DNA from: an uncultured Clostridia bacterium
Lineage (GTDB): Bacteria; Bacillota; Clostridia; TANB77; CAG-508
NCBI GenBank assembly: GCA_948676835.1
Contig: CAPOZU010000009.1
Coordinates: 1-64,000, forward strand
Reading direction: 5' to 3'
Length of the DNA: 64,000 bases
Shown here: one piece after another, positions 7,887-17,417 of the stretch
Numbering within the stretch: the stretch's first letter is position 1
Layout of the letters: each line of letters starts with the position of its first letter
Translations under genes and position numbers: made by a program
Notes under the pieces: generated by a model
What the model saw: the letters and a program-made list of their open reading frames with translations, nothing else
Database searches by the model: none
Told to the model about the DNA's origin: nothing

Positions 7887-9185
7887 TTAGATAATTTCTA
7901 TTATATTTTTCTTAGAGATTTTTTTAGTTCCTATTTTATAAGCTTCTTTTATTTGCTCTATACATTTTTCTGCTTTTTCAGGAGATGCTGCATGAACATA
8001 TGCTAAAATATCTCCTTTTTTCACTTCATCTCCAATTTTTTTATTAAATATTAATCCTACTCTAGAATCTATACTATCTTCTTTATGAATTCTACCAATT
8101 CCAAGTTCTACTCCTGCTTTTCCCACTTTTTCTGCGTCTAATTCTTCTATATATCCTTCAAATTCTGAAAGAACTGGTGTAATTATAGGCGCTTTTTCAA
8201 ATTTATTAGGATCTTCTATATAACTTACATCTCCACCTTGTTTTGCAACCAATTCTTTAAATTTTTCAAATGCCTTTCCATTTTCTATAACTTCAAGAAT
8301 TTTTCCTTTGTTTTCTAATATATTAGGATATTTTCCGGATAAGTTCATCATTTGAATACATAAATTTATAACAACATCCTTAACGTCGTCAAGCATATTT
8401 CCTTTTAAAGCCTCTATTGCTTCTATTACTTCCAAAGTATTTCCTACAGAGTATCCTAAGGGTTCATCCATATTTGTAAGTACACATACAGTTTCTCTAT
8501 CTGCCCACTTTCCAATTAAAGACATCATTTTAGAAAGTTTTTTTGCATCTTCCTTGTTTTTCATAAATGCACCTTTACCACAAGTTACATCTAAAACAAT
8601 AGAATCCGCACCTGAAGCAATTTTTTTACTCATAATACTTGATGCAATAAGAGGTATACTATTTGTGCAACCAATTGTATCTCTTAAAGCATATATTTTC
8701 TTATCTGCAGGTGCTAAGTTTAATGTTTGTCCCATTAAGCTTATACCAATTTCTTTTATATTTTGTTTGAATTCATCTATCGATAAATTGATATTATACC
8801 CTGGAATTGATTCTAATTTATCTACTGTCCCACCAGTAATTCCTAATCCTCTTCCACTCATTTTTGCTACTGGAATTCCAAGACTTGCAATTATCGGCAT
8901 TACTATTAATGTAATTTTATCTCCAACACCACCTGTTGAATGTTTATCTACAATATGATTAGAAATATCTTTTAAATCTAATACATCACCAGAATTTGCC
9001 ATAGCAATTGTTAAATCTAATATTTCATCTTGAGTCATTCCATTTATACAAATTGCCATTATTAAAGCTGCTGCTTGATAATCTGTAACATCTCCATTTG
9101 TATAATTATTTACAAAAAATTCTATTTCTTCTTTAGATAATTCTAAATTATTTTTCTTTTTTTCAATTATATCTATAATATTCAT
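7887..9185 (-). CDS. pdp: Pyrimidine-nucleoside phosphorylase
   Basis: A 432-residue homodimeric enzyme that splits uridine or (deoxy)thymidine with phosphate to base plus (deoxy)ribose-1-phosphate. It shows the phosphate-binding KHSTGGVGDK (about residue 81), the SGRGLGITGGTVDKLESIPG signature, and the base-binding trio: Arg of YALRD, then Ser and Lys of ASSIMSKK, matching R171, S186 and K190 of E. coli thymidine phosphorylase. Helical phosphorylase domain first, alpha/beta domain in the middle, C-terminal PYNP domain (about 345-432). It lies 12 bp after a divergent paralogue. The family is certain; uridine versus thymidine preference is not. Confidence 0.93.
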   Translation of the reverse strand: MNIIDIIEKKKNNLELSKEEIEFFVNNYTNGDVTDYQAAALIMAICINGMTQDEILDLTIAMANSGDVLDLKDISNHIVDKHSTGGVGDKITLIVMPIIASLGIPVAKMSGRGLGITGGTVDKLESIPGYNINLSIDEFKQNIKEIGISLMGQTLNLAPADKKIYALRDTIGCTNSIPLIASSIMSKKIASGADSIVLDVTCGKGAFMKNKEDAKKLSKMMSLIGKWADRETVCVLTNMDEPLGYSVGNTLEVIEAIEALKGNMLDDVKDVVINLCIQMMNLSGKYPNILENKGKILEVIENGKAFEKFKELVAKQGGDVSYIEDPNKFEKAPIITPVLSEFEGYIEELDAEKVGKAGVELGIGRIHKEDSIDSRVGLIFNKKIGDEVKKGDILAYVHAASPEKAEKCIEQIKEAYKIGTKKISKKNIIEII

Positions 9186-9197
9186 TAAATAACCTAC

Positions 9198-10502
9198 CTA
9201 TTTTATTATTTCAAGAACTCTTGATTTGAAGTTTATTTTTTTATTTGTAATAATAAAAGCTTCTTTCAAGTTTTGAGTAGTTCCATTAATTTTATTATCT
9301 TCATCTGTATGAATGTAAGCTAAAGTTTCTCCTACAGTAACTGTATCTCCAACCTTCTTGTTTAAGGTAATACCAGCTGTTCTGTTTATAGATCCTTCAT
9401 CTTTCATTCTTCCAGCACCTAAATAATATGCTATACTTCCAACCATGTCAGCATCTATAGATTCTACTGTTCCTGTTTCTGTTGACAAAACTGGCATAAT
9501 ATATTTTGAACTTTTGAATAATTCTGGATTATCAATATATGCTGTATTTCCACCTTGAGCAGCTACCATTTCTTTGAATTTTTCAAATGCTGCACCAGAT
9601 TTAATTGTATTTTTAATCATTAAAGCATTTGCTTCTAAATCTTTACTTTCTGTAGCTAAAGCTATCATAATACTTCCAAGAGCTTCTATAACATTTCCTA
9701 AATCTTCAGAAATAATTCCTTTTAAAGCATTAATTGTTTCTTTCATTTCTAAATTGTGTCCAATAGAATATCCTAGTGGTTGATTCATATTTGTTACAAC
9801 ACATGCAACATCTTTACCTAAAGACTTACCAAGTCTTACAAGTAGTTTTGATAAACGTTTGGCTTCATCTCTATTATTTATATATGTTCCTCTACCACAT
9901 GTAATATCAAATACTATTTTGTTACTTCCTGTTGCTATTTTTAAACTCATTAAACTAGCAGCAATAATTGGCAAACTATTTTCACATGCAGTGGCATTTC
10001 TTAATTTATACATTTTTCCTTCTGCTGGTGCAAATGAAAGACCTTGATTCATTATACATACATTAGTATCTTTTAGATTTTTTTTGAAATCTTCTATAGA
10101 TAAATCTGTTGTAAATCCAGGTATTGATTCTAATTTATCAATTGTACCTCCTGAAACACCATATCCTCTACTTGAAATTTTTGCGACAGGAATGTCTAAA
10201 GAAGCTAAAATAGGCATTAATAATATTGTAGCTTTATCACCTATACCACCTGTTGAATGCTTATCTACAATGTTTTCTGCGATATCACTTAAATCTATCA
10301 TATCACCAGATTCTGCCATAGCAAGACTTAAATTTAAAATTTCCTCTTCTGTAAGTCCATTAATATAAATGTAGCTTATTAATGAAGCTGCTTGTGCCTC
10401 TGAAATTTCTCCTTTTTCTAACTTACCAATAAAATAATTTATTTCATCTTTAGTTAGTTCTTCTTTTGCCCTCTTCTTACGAATAATGCTTTTAATATCC
10501 AT
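9198..10502 (-). CDS. Divergent pyrimidine-nucleoside phosphorylase paralogue
   Basis: A 434-residue paralogue of the next gene down. Phosphate contacts are kept (KHSTGGIGDK), and so is the Arg equivalent to R171 (MYKLRN), but the position of the base-contacting Lys190 is Leu: AASLMSLK aligns with ASSIMSKK of the neighbour. The signature is also altered (SSRGYGVSGGTIDKLESIPG). Phosphorolysis may therefore continue with a different base, or the protein may have another role. An upstream ATG at 10511 overlaps the AAAGGA ribosome site; the ATG at 10502 is well spaced and preferred. It sits between rnhB and pdp in one apparent operon. Confidence 0.85.
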   Translation of the reverse strand: MDIKSIIRKKRAKEELTKDEINYFIGKLEKGEISEAQAASLISYIYINGLTEEEILNLSLAMAESGDMIDLSDIAENIVDKHSTGGIGDKATILLMPILASLDIPVAKISSRGYGVSGGTIDKLESIPGFTTDLSIEDFKKNLKDTNVCIMNQGLSFAPAEGKMYKLRNATACENSLPIIAASLMSLKIATGSNKIVFDITCGRGTYINNRDEAKRLSKLLVRLGKSLGKDVACVVTNMNQPLGYSIGHNLEMKETINALKGIISEDLGNVIEALGSIMIALATESKDLEANALMIKNTIKSGAAFEKFKEMVAAQGGNTAYIDNPELFKSSKYIMPVLSTETGTVESIDADMVGSIAYYLGAGRMKDEGSINRTAGITLNKKVGDTVTVGETLAYIHTDEDNKINGTTQNLKEAFIITNKKINFKSRVLEIIK

Positions 10503-10542
10503 TATATTCATCCTTTCTTTAGTATATCTATATTATTTTTTA

Positions 10543-11187
10543 TTAAACTTTAGTAAAATTTTTTATAAAAGATTTTCTATGTAAAATGCATGGTCCATTT
10601 TCTTTTATAATTCTAATATGTTCTGCTGTTCCATATCCTTTGTTTTTAGAAAATCCGTAGATAGGATATACTTCATCCAACTGGCGCATAATTCTATCCC
10701 TTGTTACTTTAGCAATAATAGATGCAGCAGCGATACAATAATTTTTAGCATCCCCTTTAACTACCGAAATATAAGGTATTCCTAAAGTATCCATATTGTT
10801 TAATGCGTCTACCATTATAACATCTGGTCTTTGATTTAAGCCTTCTAATGCTAACTTAACCCCTAGCTTAGTAGCATTTAAAATATTTATTTCATCTATT
10901 GTTTTTTGATCAACAATTCCTACGCTGTAGGCAAGTGCTTCTTCAATAATTTGTTCATATATTCTTTCACGTTTTTTTTCAGAAATTTTTTTTGAATCAT
11001 TAACCCCTTCAATAAAAGAATTCTCTGGTAAAATAACTGCTCCAACAACGACTGGACCAGCAAGAGGCCCTCTTCCTGCTTCATCAATTCCACAAATAAA
11101 TTTTATATTTTCGTTATATAATTTATTTTCTTCTTCTTTTAAAATAGTTAATCTTTCAATTTCTTTTTCTTTCATTTTTACATCCAT
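10543..11187 (-). CDS. rnhB: Ribonuclease HII
   Basis: A 214-residue ribonuclease HII that cuts RNA in RNA-DNA hybrids and single ribonucleotides in DNA. The first catalytic pair is in CGIDEAGRGPLAGPVV (about residue 31), and further acidic residues are in VMVDAL (about 125) and KVTRDRIM (about 161). Length is typical. It is the first gene of the minus-strand run with the two phosphorylases, 40 bp upstream of the first, and divergent from htrA. No clear Shine-Dalgarno is seen before the ATG at 11187; the ATG at 11175 is an equally possible start. Confidence 0.93.
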   Translation of the reverse strand: MDVKMKEKEIERLTILKEEENKLYNENIKFICGIDEAGRGPLAGPVVVGAVILPENSFIEGVNDSKKISEKKRERIYEQIIEEALAYSVGIVDQKTIDEINILNATKLGVKLALEGLNQRPDVIMVDALNNMDTLGIPYISVVKGDAKNYCIAAASIIAKVTRDRIMRQLDEVYPIYGFSKNKGYGTAEHIRIIKENGPCILHRKSFIKNFTKV

Positions 11188-11367
11188 ATTATAAATTTTT
11201 TTAAGTTTTAAGTTTATTTTAATTATATATAGATATTATATATATAGTGAAAAAATAATGCAAGAAAAAAGAAAAGTTTTTTACTTAGTATAATCAACAT
11301 TTACTTGCATTTTTTCTTAATTTGTAATACATTTAAAAGTAATGTATTTATTTATGGAGGTAATAAA

Positions 11368-12657
11368 ATGGAGAATGAAAATGAATTTTATTCTAATGAT
11401 ACTACATTAAAGAAAGATACTACTCGCAAAAAATCAAATAACTTTGGAAAAATAGTTTTTGTACCATTTCTTTCTGGTATTGTTGGAGCAACTTTAGTAG
11501 TAGGTACATGCTTTGGAGTACCTTCTATAAGAGAAAGAATTGTTGGAAGGACTTATTTAAAAGGAACAACATCAACATCTGCTGGAACATCTAGTGATAA
11601 TCCATTAAATTTGATTAACATAGCAGATTATTCAAACACATCTATTGCTGTTGCAGAAAAAGTATTACCATCAGTTGTTGGTATAACAGTAACATATCAA
11701 GTAAGTTCAATATTTGGTTCAAGTGAAGGAAAAGCTACTGGTTCTGGTATTATTATTTCAGAGGACGGTTATATTTTAACAAACAATCATGTTATTTCTT
11801 CTGAAAATACTGCTTCATATTATGCAATTTCAGAGGCAACAAATATAAAAATTAATCTCTATAATGATGAAACTTTTTATGATGCAACTGTAGTTGGTAC
11901 AGATCCATATACAGATTTAGCTGTTTTAAAAATAGAAAAAGAAGGATTAATCCCTGCAACTATTGGTAACTCAGATACTAGTAAAGTTGGTGAATATGTA
12001 ATGGCAGTAGGAAATCCTTTAGGAATGGATTATTCTGTAACAACTGGTATTATCAGTGCTATAAATAGAGAAGTTCAAAGTGATGGAACAACTTACTTAG
12101 CAATTCAAACAGATGCTGCTATAAATTCTGGTAATAGTGGTGGAGCTTTAGTAAATGCAAATGGAGAAGTAATTGGTATTAACACAATGAAACTTGCTGG
12201 AAATGGTATTGAAGGTATTGGTTTTGCAATTCCTATTTCTTCAACAACATCTATTATAGAACAATTAATTGAAAATAAAGAAGTTAAAAGACCATATATT
12301 GGTATTTCGGGTTCTTCAGTAGATACTACACTTACAGAAAAATACAACGTCCCTCAAGGAATATATGTAGAAGATGTTGAAAAAGATTCTCCTGCTGAAA
12401 AAGCTGGTTTACAAAAAGGAGATATCATTAAGAAATTTGAAAACACAGATGTAAAATCTGTAAATGAATTAAATAGAGTAAAAAATACTCATAGTATTGG
12501 TGAAAAAGTAAAATTAACAATAATTAGAAATAATGAAGAAAAAGAAATCGAAATTGAACTTGGAGAAACTCCTGAAAAAACAGAAGAATCTCAGAACCAA
12601 GTAACTATTCAAAAAGAGCCAAATTTCTCTGGTTCAATATTTGATTTATTTAGATAA
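11368..12657 (+). CDS. htrA: HtrA/DegP-type serine protease with PDZ domain
   Basis: A 429-residue membrane-anchored S1C protease for misfolded exported proteins. A cytoplasmic head (1-28) is followed by one transmembrane helix (about 30-52). The catalytic triad is visible: His in TNNHV (about 139), Asp in YTDLAVL (about 182) and Ser in NSGNSGGAL (about 255). A PDZ domain follows (about 310-395, with GIYVEDVEKDSPAEKAGLQ). A longer frame opens at 11305, but GGAGG at 11356-11360 places the start at 11368. It is monocistronic with a strong terminator, and is presumably stress-induced, although no operator was recognised. Confidence 0.92.
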   Translation: MENENEFYSNDTTLKKDTTRKKSNNFGKIVFVPFLSGIVGATLVVGTCFGVPSIRERIVGRTYLKGTTSTSAGTSSDNPLNLINIADYSNTSIAVAEKVLPSVVGITVTYQVSSIFGSSEGKATGSGIIISEDGYILTNNHVISSENTASYYAISEATNIKINLYNDETFYDATVVGTDPYTDLAVLKIEKEGLIPATIGNSDTSKVGEYVMAVGNPLGMDYSVTTGIISAINREVQSDGTTYLAIQTDAAINSGNSGGALVNANGEVIGINTMKLAGNGIEGIGFAIPISSTTSIIEQLIENKEVKRPYIGISGSSVDTTLTEKYNVPQGIYVEDVEKDSPAEKAGLQKGDIIKKFENTDVKSVNELNRVKNTHSIGEKVKLTIIRNNEEKEIEIELGETPEKTEESQNQVTIQKEPNFSGSIFDLFR

Positions 12658-12665
12658 AAATCAAA

Positions 12666-12697
12666 AGAAATGGAAGTTCATAAGAACTTCCATTTCT
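12666..12697. terminator. Bidirectional terminator between htrA and yibE/F
   Basis: A 14-bp perfect stem, AGAAATGGAAGTTC and its complement, around a four-base ATAA loop, with a T-rich run on the plus side and TTTTGATTTT on the minus side. It ends both convergent genes. Confidence 0.88.
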
Positions 12698-12699
12698 AT

Positions 12700-13914
12700 T
12701 TATATTTTTAAACTTCTTTTTCCATCAATTCTGTTTTCTGAATTCTTTTTGTATATAACTCTATCTTTATTTAAAATTGAATAAATAAATGATGTGATTG
12801 GAACTGTATAAATTACACCCATACTTCCTGCTATAGCCGAAATTACTTGTTCTGCAATGGTTTCTTTATTTAAAATTTCAACTATATTCATATTACAAGC
12901 CATGAATAATAATATTAATGTTAGCGAACTACCTACATAAGCTAAAATTAAAGTATTTGTCATTGTTCCTATAACATCTCTTCCGATATTCATCCCACTT
13001 TTAAATAATTCTGTCCAAGTTATATCTGATTTTTTCATTTTTATCTCATCTAAACTTGACGCAATAGACATACCAACATCCATACAAGCACCAAGAGCTG
13101 AAACTATAATTCCTGCAAATAATAAATCTCTAAAGTCGAAGTTAATTGTAGACATACTTACACTTAATTGTATTGCATCTTCGCAAGCACCAGACATTTT
13201 TGCTAAATGATTAAATATTAATGCCATAAGACCTGCTGAAACTACTCCACCTAAAGTACCTATTGCTGCTGTAGTAATTTTTTTGTTAAATCCACCTATT
13301 ATAATAAATGTACCTAAAATTACAAGCATTGATGTTCCTATTGAAGATATGATTGCATTATCACCTTTAAATATACCTTTTATCATTATAAGATATATTA
13401 AAACAATTGTATATATTAATCCTAATATTGCTTTTATACCTTTTTTACCGCCAACCAAAACTATACTTAATAAGAATACTATAAACATTCCTATTATATA
13501 TCCTGATCTAACAACATCTTGAACTGTTGCTGTAACATTCCCCTCTGAATCTTCAGATAATTGTACTAAAACTTTGTCACCAACATCAAGTTCATAAGCC
13601 ATTATTTTTCCTGCTATATCATAAGATAAAGTATAAGTAGTATCAAATTCTTCGCCTATATATTCACCATCTATTATTTCGACTTTTACTTCTTGTACTC
13701 TATCGACAACTGTTCCTGTTTTTACCTCTTTAGTACCTTTTACTTCAATTATTTTTCCATAAGTATCAGTTACAGAATCTGATGATTCTATTAATTCTGC
13801 ATCATTAGAATATTCACTATTATCTGTTGTTCCAGTTTCAGTGGCAAATACGCTAATTGCTAGAAAATTCATTATTAGTATGAAAATTACTAGTACAAAA
13901 ATTGTTTTTTTCAA
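12700..13914 (-). CDS. YibE/F family membrane protein
   Basis: A 404-residue protein with a signal-type N-terminus (1-24), an extracytoplasmic soluble part (25-125) and seven to eight membrane helices. The helical part carries small-residue patterns such as SALGACMDVGMSIASSLDEI and GRDVIGTMTNTLILAYVG that mark the YibE/F family. Its substrate is not established. The start is TTG with AGGAGG eight bases upstream. It lies 15 bp after a membrane-anchored gene and is probably cotranscribed with it. Confidence 0.8.
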   Translation of the reverse strand: MKKTIFVLVIFILIMNFLAISVFATETGTTDNSEYSNDAELIESSDSVTDTYGKIIEVKGTKEVKTGTVVDRVQEVKVEIIDGEYIGEEFDTTYTLSYDIAGKIMAYELDVGDKVLVQLSEDSEGNVTATVQDVVRSGYIIGMFIVFLLSIVLVGGKKGIKAILGLIYTIVLIYLIMIKGIFKGDNAIISSIGTSMLVILGTFIIIGGFNKKITTAAIGTLGGVVSAGLMALIFNHLAKMSGACEDAIQLSVSMSTINFDFRDLLFAGIIVSALGACMDVGMSIASSLDEIKMKKSDITWTELFKSGMNIGRDVIGTMTNTLILAYVGSSLTLILLFMACNMNIVEILNKETIAEQVISAIAGSMGVIYTVPITSFIYSILNKDRVIYKKNSENRIDGKRSLKI

Positions 13915-13929
13915 GTGTTCTTCCTCCTA

Positions 13930-14805
13930 TTAAAAAATTATTAAGTCCATCTCGTTAGTATAATCTTTATTTCCATATGCATAAATTATATAAACATATC
14001 CATCTTGTGTTAAGAAAAATGTATCTGTATGATCTACTTTATACATACTATTTTGCAAATCTCTCTCATATAGATTTCCATATGTTTCAGCAATTATTTT
14101 AGCGTTATTATAAGCTGTTCTTATATCTTTATCTATTGTTGATTGAACTTCATCTACAGTTGTTCCTTTATATTTTATTAGTTCTTCTAAAGTATATAAT
14201 TTTTCATCAGCAATACTATAATTATAAGTTCTTACAGTAACTTTTTCTGCTTTATTTTGTTCTTTTAATGATGATTTAATTACTAATGATAAAACATCTT
14301 CATTAATATAAGCAACATAAGAAACTGTATATATTGTATATCCTTCTTTTTGTCTCATTATAGAATTTGCAATATCATAAAATTCTGTTTTAATTTGTGA
14401 ATTAATTTCTTTTACTTTTTTAGAATTTATATTTATCATTGGTATTTGTGCATTAACACTATAAAAATTTTCATCTTCATTTACTAAATTATAAACTGTA
14501 TATACATAATTTTGATTATTAAGTTCTATTCTATTTGCAGTAATTGGATTTGAGGTTTGAACAGTAATAGAGTTTGTAAACAAACTATTAAAATCTGCCT
14601 TTAAAACTGCAATTTCCTCTTCTGTTTTCTTGGCTCCAATATTAATACCTATCATAAATGGATCTGTATCTGAATATTTATAAAAGAATTGAATATATAC
14701 ACCTATACATAATGCTACAACACATACTAATAATAAACCTATTAAAAACATATATCTTTTAGTTCCTGTTAAAGAACCAACAAATCTTCTAATTGCTCTT
14801 CTCAA
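13930..14805 (-). CDS. Membrane-anchored DUF3298/RsiV-like protein
   Basis: A 291-residue protein with a basic N-terminus and one transmembrane helix (about 20-41); the rest is extracytoplasmic. From about residue 105 the pattern NAQIPMINI, IKTEFYDIANSIM and a LYTLEELIKYKG turn resembles the DUF4163/DUF3298 pair of RsiV and PdaC-type proteins. This is only a by-eye likeness. It starts with TTG behind AAGGAG and is the first gene of a pair with yibE/F. An accessory or sensing role for its partner is a guess. Confidence 0.5.
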   Translation of the reverse strand: MRRAIRRFVGSLTGTKRYMFLIGLLLVCVVALCIGVYIQFFYKYSDTDPFMIGINIGAKKTEEEIAVLKADFNSLFTNSITVQTSNPITANRIELNNQNYVYTVYNLVNEDENFYSVNAQIPMININSKKVKEINSQIKTEFYDIANSIMRQKEGYTIYTVSYVAYINEDVLSLVIKSSLKEQNKAEKVTVRTYNYSIADEKLYTLEELIKYKGTTVDEVQSTIDKDIRTAYNNAKIIAETYGNLYERDLQNSMYKVDHTDTFFLTQDGYVYIIYAYGNKDYTNEMDLIIF

Positions 14806-14976
14806 TTTAAGTTCTCCTTATTCCTAAAATTGATTTCATTATAGCACTTATGCAAAAAAAAGGCAATTATTTTTTGACTGTATGTGTTCAAAAAAATCTG
14901 TTATTTTACTTGTAGCACTCTTTCGAATTGATTGCCAATTTTTTCCTTATATATTTTGTTTTTTCAATAAATTCCA

Positions 14977-15005
14977 TTGACTATATTTTAAAAATATTGT
15001 ATTAT
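14977..15005 (+). promoter_or_regulatory. Promoter of clpE
   Basis: TTGACT, 17 bases, TATTAT, about 45 bases upstream of AAGGAG (15040-15045) and the clpE ATG. No copy of the CtsR heptad repeat (GGTCAAA type) was seen nearby. Confidence 0.55.
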
Positions 15006-15056
15006 AATGTCTATACAAAAGTAAAAAAAAATGAAAACTAAGGAGATATTTTATAG

Positions 15057-17381
15057 ATGATATGTTCAGTATGTAATAAAAATACCGCAGTTGTATTTTT
15101 AAACAAATTTGAAAATGGCAAAAAAACAGTTGAAGGTCTTTGCTATAATTGTGCTAAGGAAAAAGGTATTAATCCTTTAGAGGTTTTAGCCAAAAATGCT
15201 AACATTTCAAATGATGAATTAGAAGATATGTCTAATCAATTTGAAAATATATTAAAAGACTTTTCTGAAAATATGAATCTAGAAGCACTAGGAATTAACA
15301 CTGAGGATTTAGAAGATTTAGATGATGAATCATCACCTGAAAAAAACTTTTTCGGAATTTTCAAAACAAATCTTACAAATAATAAAGACCAAGCGTCTAA
15401 TCCTAGTAGTGAGCAACAAGAAGATTCTTCTGGAAATAAAACTGTAAAAGTCCAAAAGAAACCAAAAAATAATAAAAAGAAATTTCTAGATAATTATGGT
15501 ACAAATCTTACAGAAAAAGCTAAAAACAATCAATTAGATTTAGTTGTTGGTAGAGAACGTGAAATTGAAAGAATGATTCAAATATTAAATAGACGTTCAA
15601 AAAATAATCCATGTTTAATTGGAGAACCTGGCGTTGGTAAAACTGCAATAGCACAAGGATTAGCTATAAAAATTGCAAACCAACAAGTACCTGCAAAATT
15701 ATTAAATAAAGAAGTTTATCTTTTAGATATGACAGCAATTATAGCTGGTACACAATTTAGAGGTCAATTTGAAGCAAGAATGAAAGCTTTAGTTGATGAA
15801 TGTAAGACATATGGAAATATTATTTTAGTAATTGATGAAATTCATAATATAATTGGAGCTGGTGATGCAGAACATTCTATGAATGCAGCAAACATATTAA
15901 AACCATCTTTATCTAATGGCGAAATCCAATTAATTGGAACAACTACATTAAAAGAATATAGGAAATATATTGAAAAGGATTCAGCTTTAGAAAGAAGATT
16001 CCAACCTGTTCTTGTTGAAGAACCTACTGTTGACGAAACAATAGAAATCATAAAAGGAATAAAAAAATATTATGAAGACTTCCACAAAGTTACTATAACA
16101 CCAGACATTATTGAAAAAACAGCAAAAATGTCTGAAAAATACATTCATGATAGATTCCTACCAGATAAAGCTATAGATTTAATTGATGAATCTTGCTCAA
16201 AAATAAATTTAAATAATAAAGCTTTATTTGAGCTTGAAGTTATAAAAAATGACTTAAAGAAAGTTGCAGAAGAAAAAGAAGAAGCTGTTTCTTCTGATTC
16301 AATTGAAGAATATCAAAAAGCAGCAGATTTAAAAACTAAGGAATGTAATTTAATAGAACGTATGAATGCAATAGAAAAAGAATTAAAACCTTCTATACTT
16401 ACTGTTCAAGATGTTGCTGAAGTTATTGAACGTTGGACTAAAATTCCTGTTACAAAAATAACAGAAGCTGAAACAGAAAAATTATTAAACTTAGAAGCAA
16501 ATCTTCATAAACATGTTATTTCACAAGATGATGCTGTAACAGCAGTTGCAAAAGCAATTAGAAGAAATAGAGCTGGCCTTCAAAGTTCAAAAAGACCACC
16601 ATCTTTTATATTTGTTGGTCCAACTGGTGTTGGTAAAACAGAACTTGCTAAAGCTCTAGCTTATGAAATGTTTGGAAGTGAAGATAATATTATTAGAATT
16701 GATATGTCTGAATATATGGAAAGTCATTCAACTTCAAAATTAATTGGTTCACCTCCAGGTTATGTTGGTTATGATGATGCAGGTCAATTAACTGAAAAAG
16801 TTAAAAGAAAACCATATTCAATAATTCTTTTAGATGAAATAGAAAAAGCTCATGCTGATGTATTTAATGTTTTACTTCAAGTACTAGATGATGGAAAACT
16901 TACAGATAGTCAGGGAAATACTGTTAACTTTGAAAATACAATTATAATTATGACATCAAATGCTGGTTCAAACTTAAATACAAATTCTATTGGTTTTGGA
17001 AATCAAGCTCAAGAAGGTAGTAACAAAATGTTATCTGCTCTTAAAGAATTATTTAGACCAGAATTCTTAAATAGAGTTGATGAAACAATTGCATTTAAAC
17101 CATTAACAAGAGAAGAATTACTTCAAATAGTTGATTTATTGCTTGTAAAAACTCAAGAAGCTCTTGATACAAAAGAAATTAAGCTTAACTTAAATGATGA
17201 AGCAAAAGAATTTATCGTTTCAAAAGGTACAGATTTAAAATATGGCGCTAGACCTTTAAGAAGAGCTATTCAAAAATTAGTTGAAGATGAAATTGCTGAA
17301 ATGATTTTAAGAGGAGAAGTTACTTCATCTCAAACAATTTATGGATACATGGAAAATGGAGAACTAAAATTTAGTATATAA
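15057..17381 (+). CDS. clpE: ClpE-type AAA+ ATPase with N-terminal zinc finger
   Basis: A 774-residue Hsp100 unfoldase that feeds proteins to ClpP. It lacks the usual Clp N-domain and begins instead with a four-Cys zinc finger (C3, C6, C29, C32), the mark of ClpE. An acidic linker follows (about 40-150). AAA-1 has Walker A GEPGVGKT (about 188) and Walker B VIDEIH; a UVR-type coiled segment lies in the middle (EEYQKAADLKTKE, about 420); AAA-2 has GPTGVGKT (about 520) and LLDEIEKA (about 591), then the D2 small domain. It is longer than B. subtilis ClpE (about 700 aa), mainly in the linker. It is likely a stress-response gene. Confidence 0.88.
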   Translation: MICSVCNKNTAVVFLNKFENGKKTVEGLCYNCAKEKGINPLEVLAKNANISNDELEDMSNQFENILKDFSENMNLEALGINTEDLEDLDDESSPEKNFFGIFKTNLTNNKDQASNPSSEQQEDSSGNKTVKVQKKPKNNKKKFLDNYGTNLTEKAKNNQLDLVVGREREIERMIQILNRRSKNNPCLIGEPGVGKTAIAQGLAIKIANQQVPAKLLNKEVYLLDMTAIIAGTQFRGQFEARMKALVDECKTYGNIILVIDEIHNIIGAGDAEHSMNAANILKPSLSNGEIQLIGTTTLKEYRKYIEKDSALERRFQPVLVEEPTVDETIEIIKGIKKYYEDFHKVTITPDIIEKTAKMSEKYIHDRFLPDKAIDLIDESCSKINLNNKALFELEVIKNDLKKVAEEKEEAVSSDSIEEYQKAADLKTKECNLIERMNAIEKELKPSILTVQDVAEVIERWTKIPVTKITEAETEKLLNLEANLHKHVISQDDAVTAVAKAIRRNRAGLQSSKRPPSFIFVGPTGVGKTELAKALAYEMFGSEDNIIRIDMSEYMESHSTSKLIGSPPGYVGYDDAGQLTEKVKRKPYSIILLDEIEKAHADVFNVLLQVLDDGKLTDSQGNTVNFENTIIIMTSNAGSNLNTNSIGFGNQAQEGSNKMLSALKELFRPEFLNRVDETIAFKPLTREELLQIVDLLLVKTQEALDTKEIKLNLNDEAKEFIVSKGTDLKYGARPLRRAIQKLVEDEIAEMILRGEVTSSQTIYGYMENGELKFSI

Positions 17382-17389
17382 AACCTATG

Positions 17390-17417
17390 CCCCAGATTAA
17401 TTTTCTGGGGTATTTTA
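17390..17417 (+). terminator. Terminator of clpE
   Basis: Stem CCCCAGA (17390-17396) / TCTGGGG (17404-17410) followed by TATTTTATTA, just after the clpE stop. Confidence 0.85.

Noticed and set aside
14820..15056. CtsR operator before clpE
   Set aside because: No tandem GGTCAAA-type heptads were found by eye.
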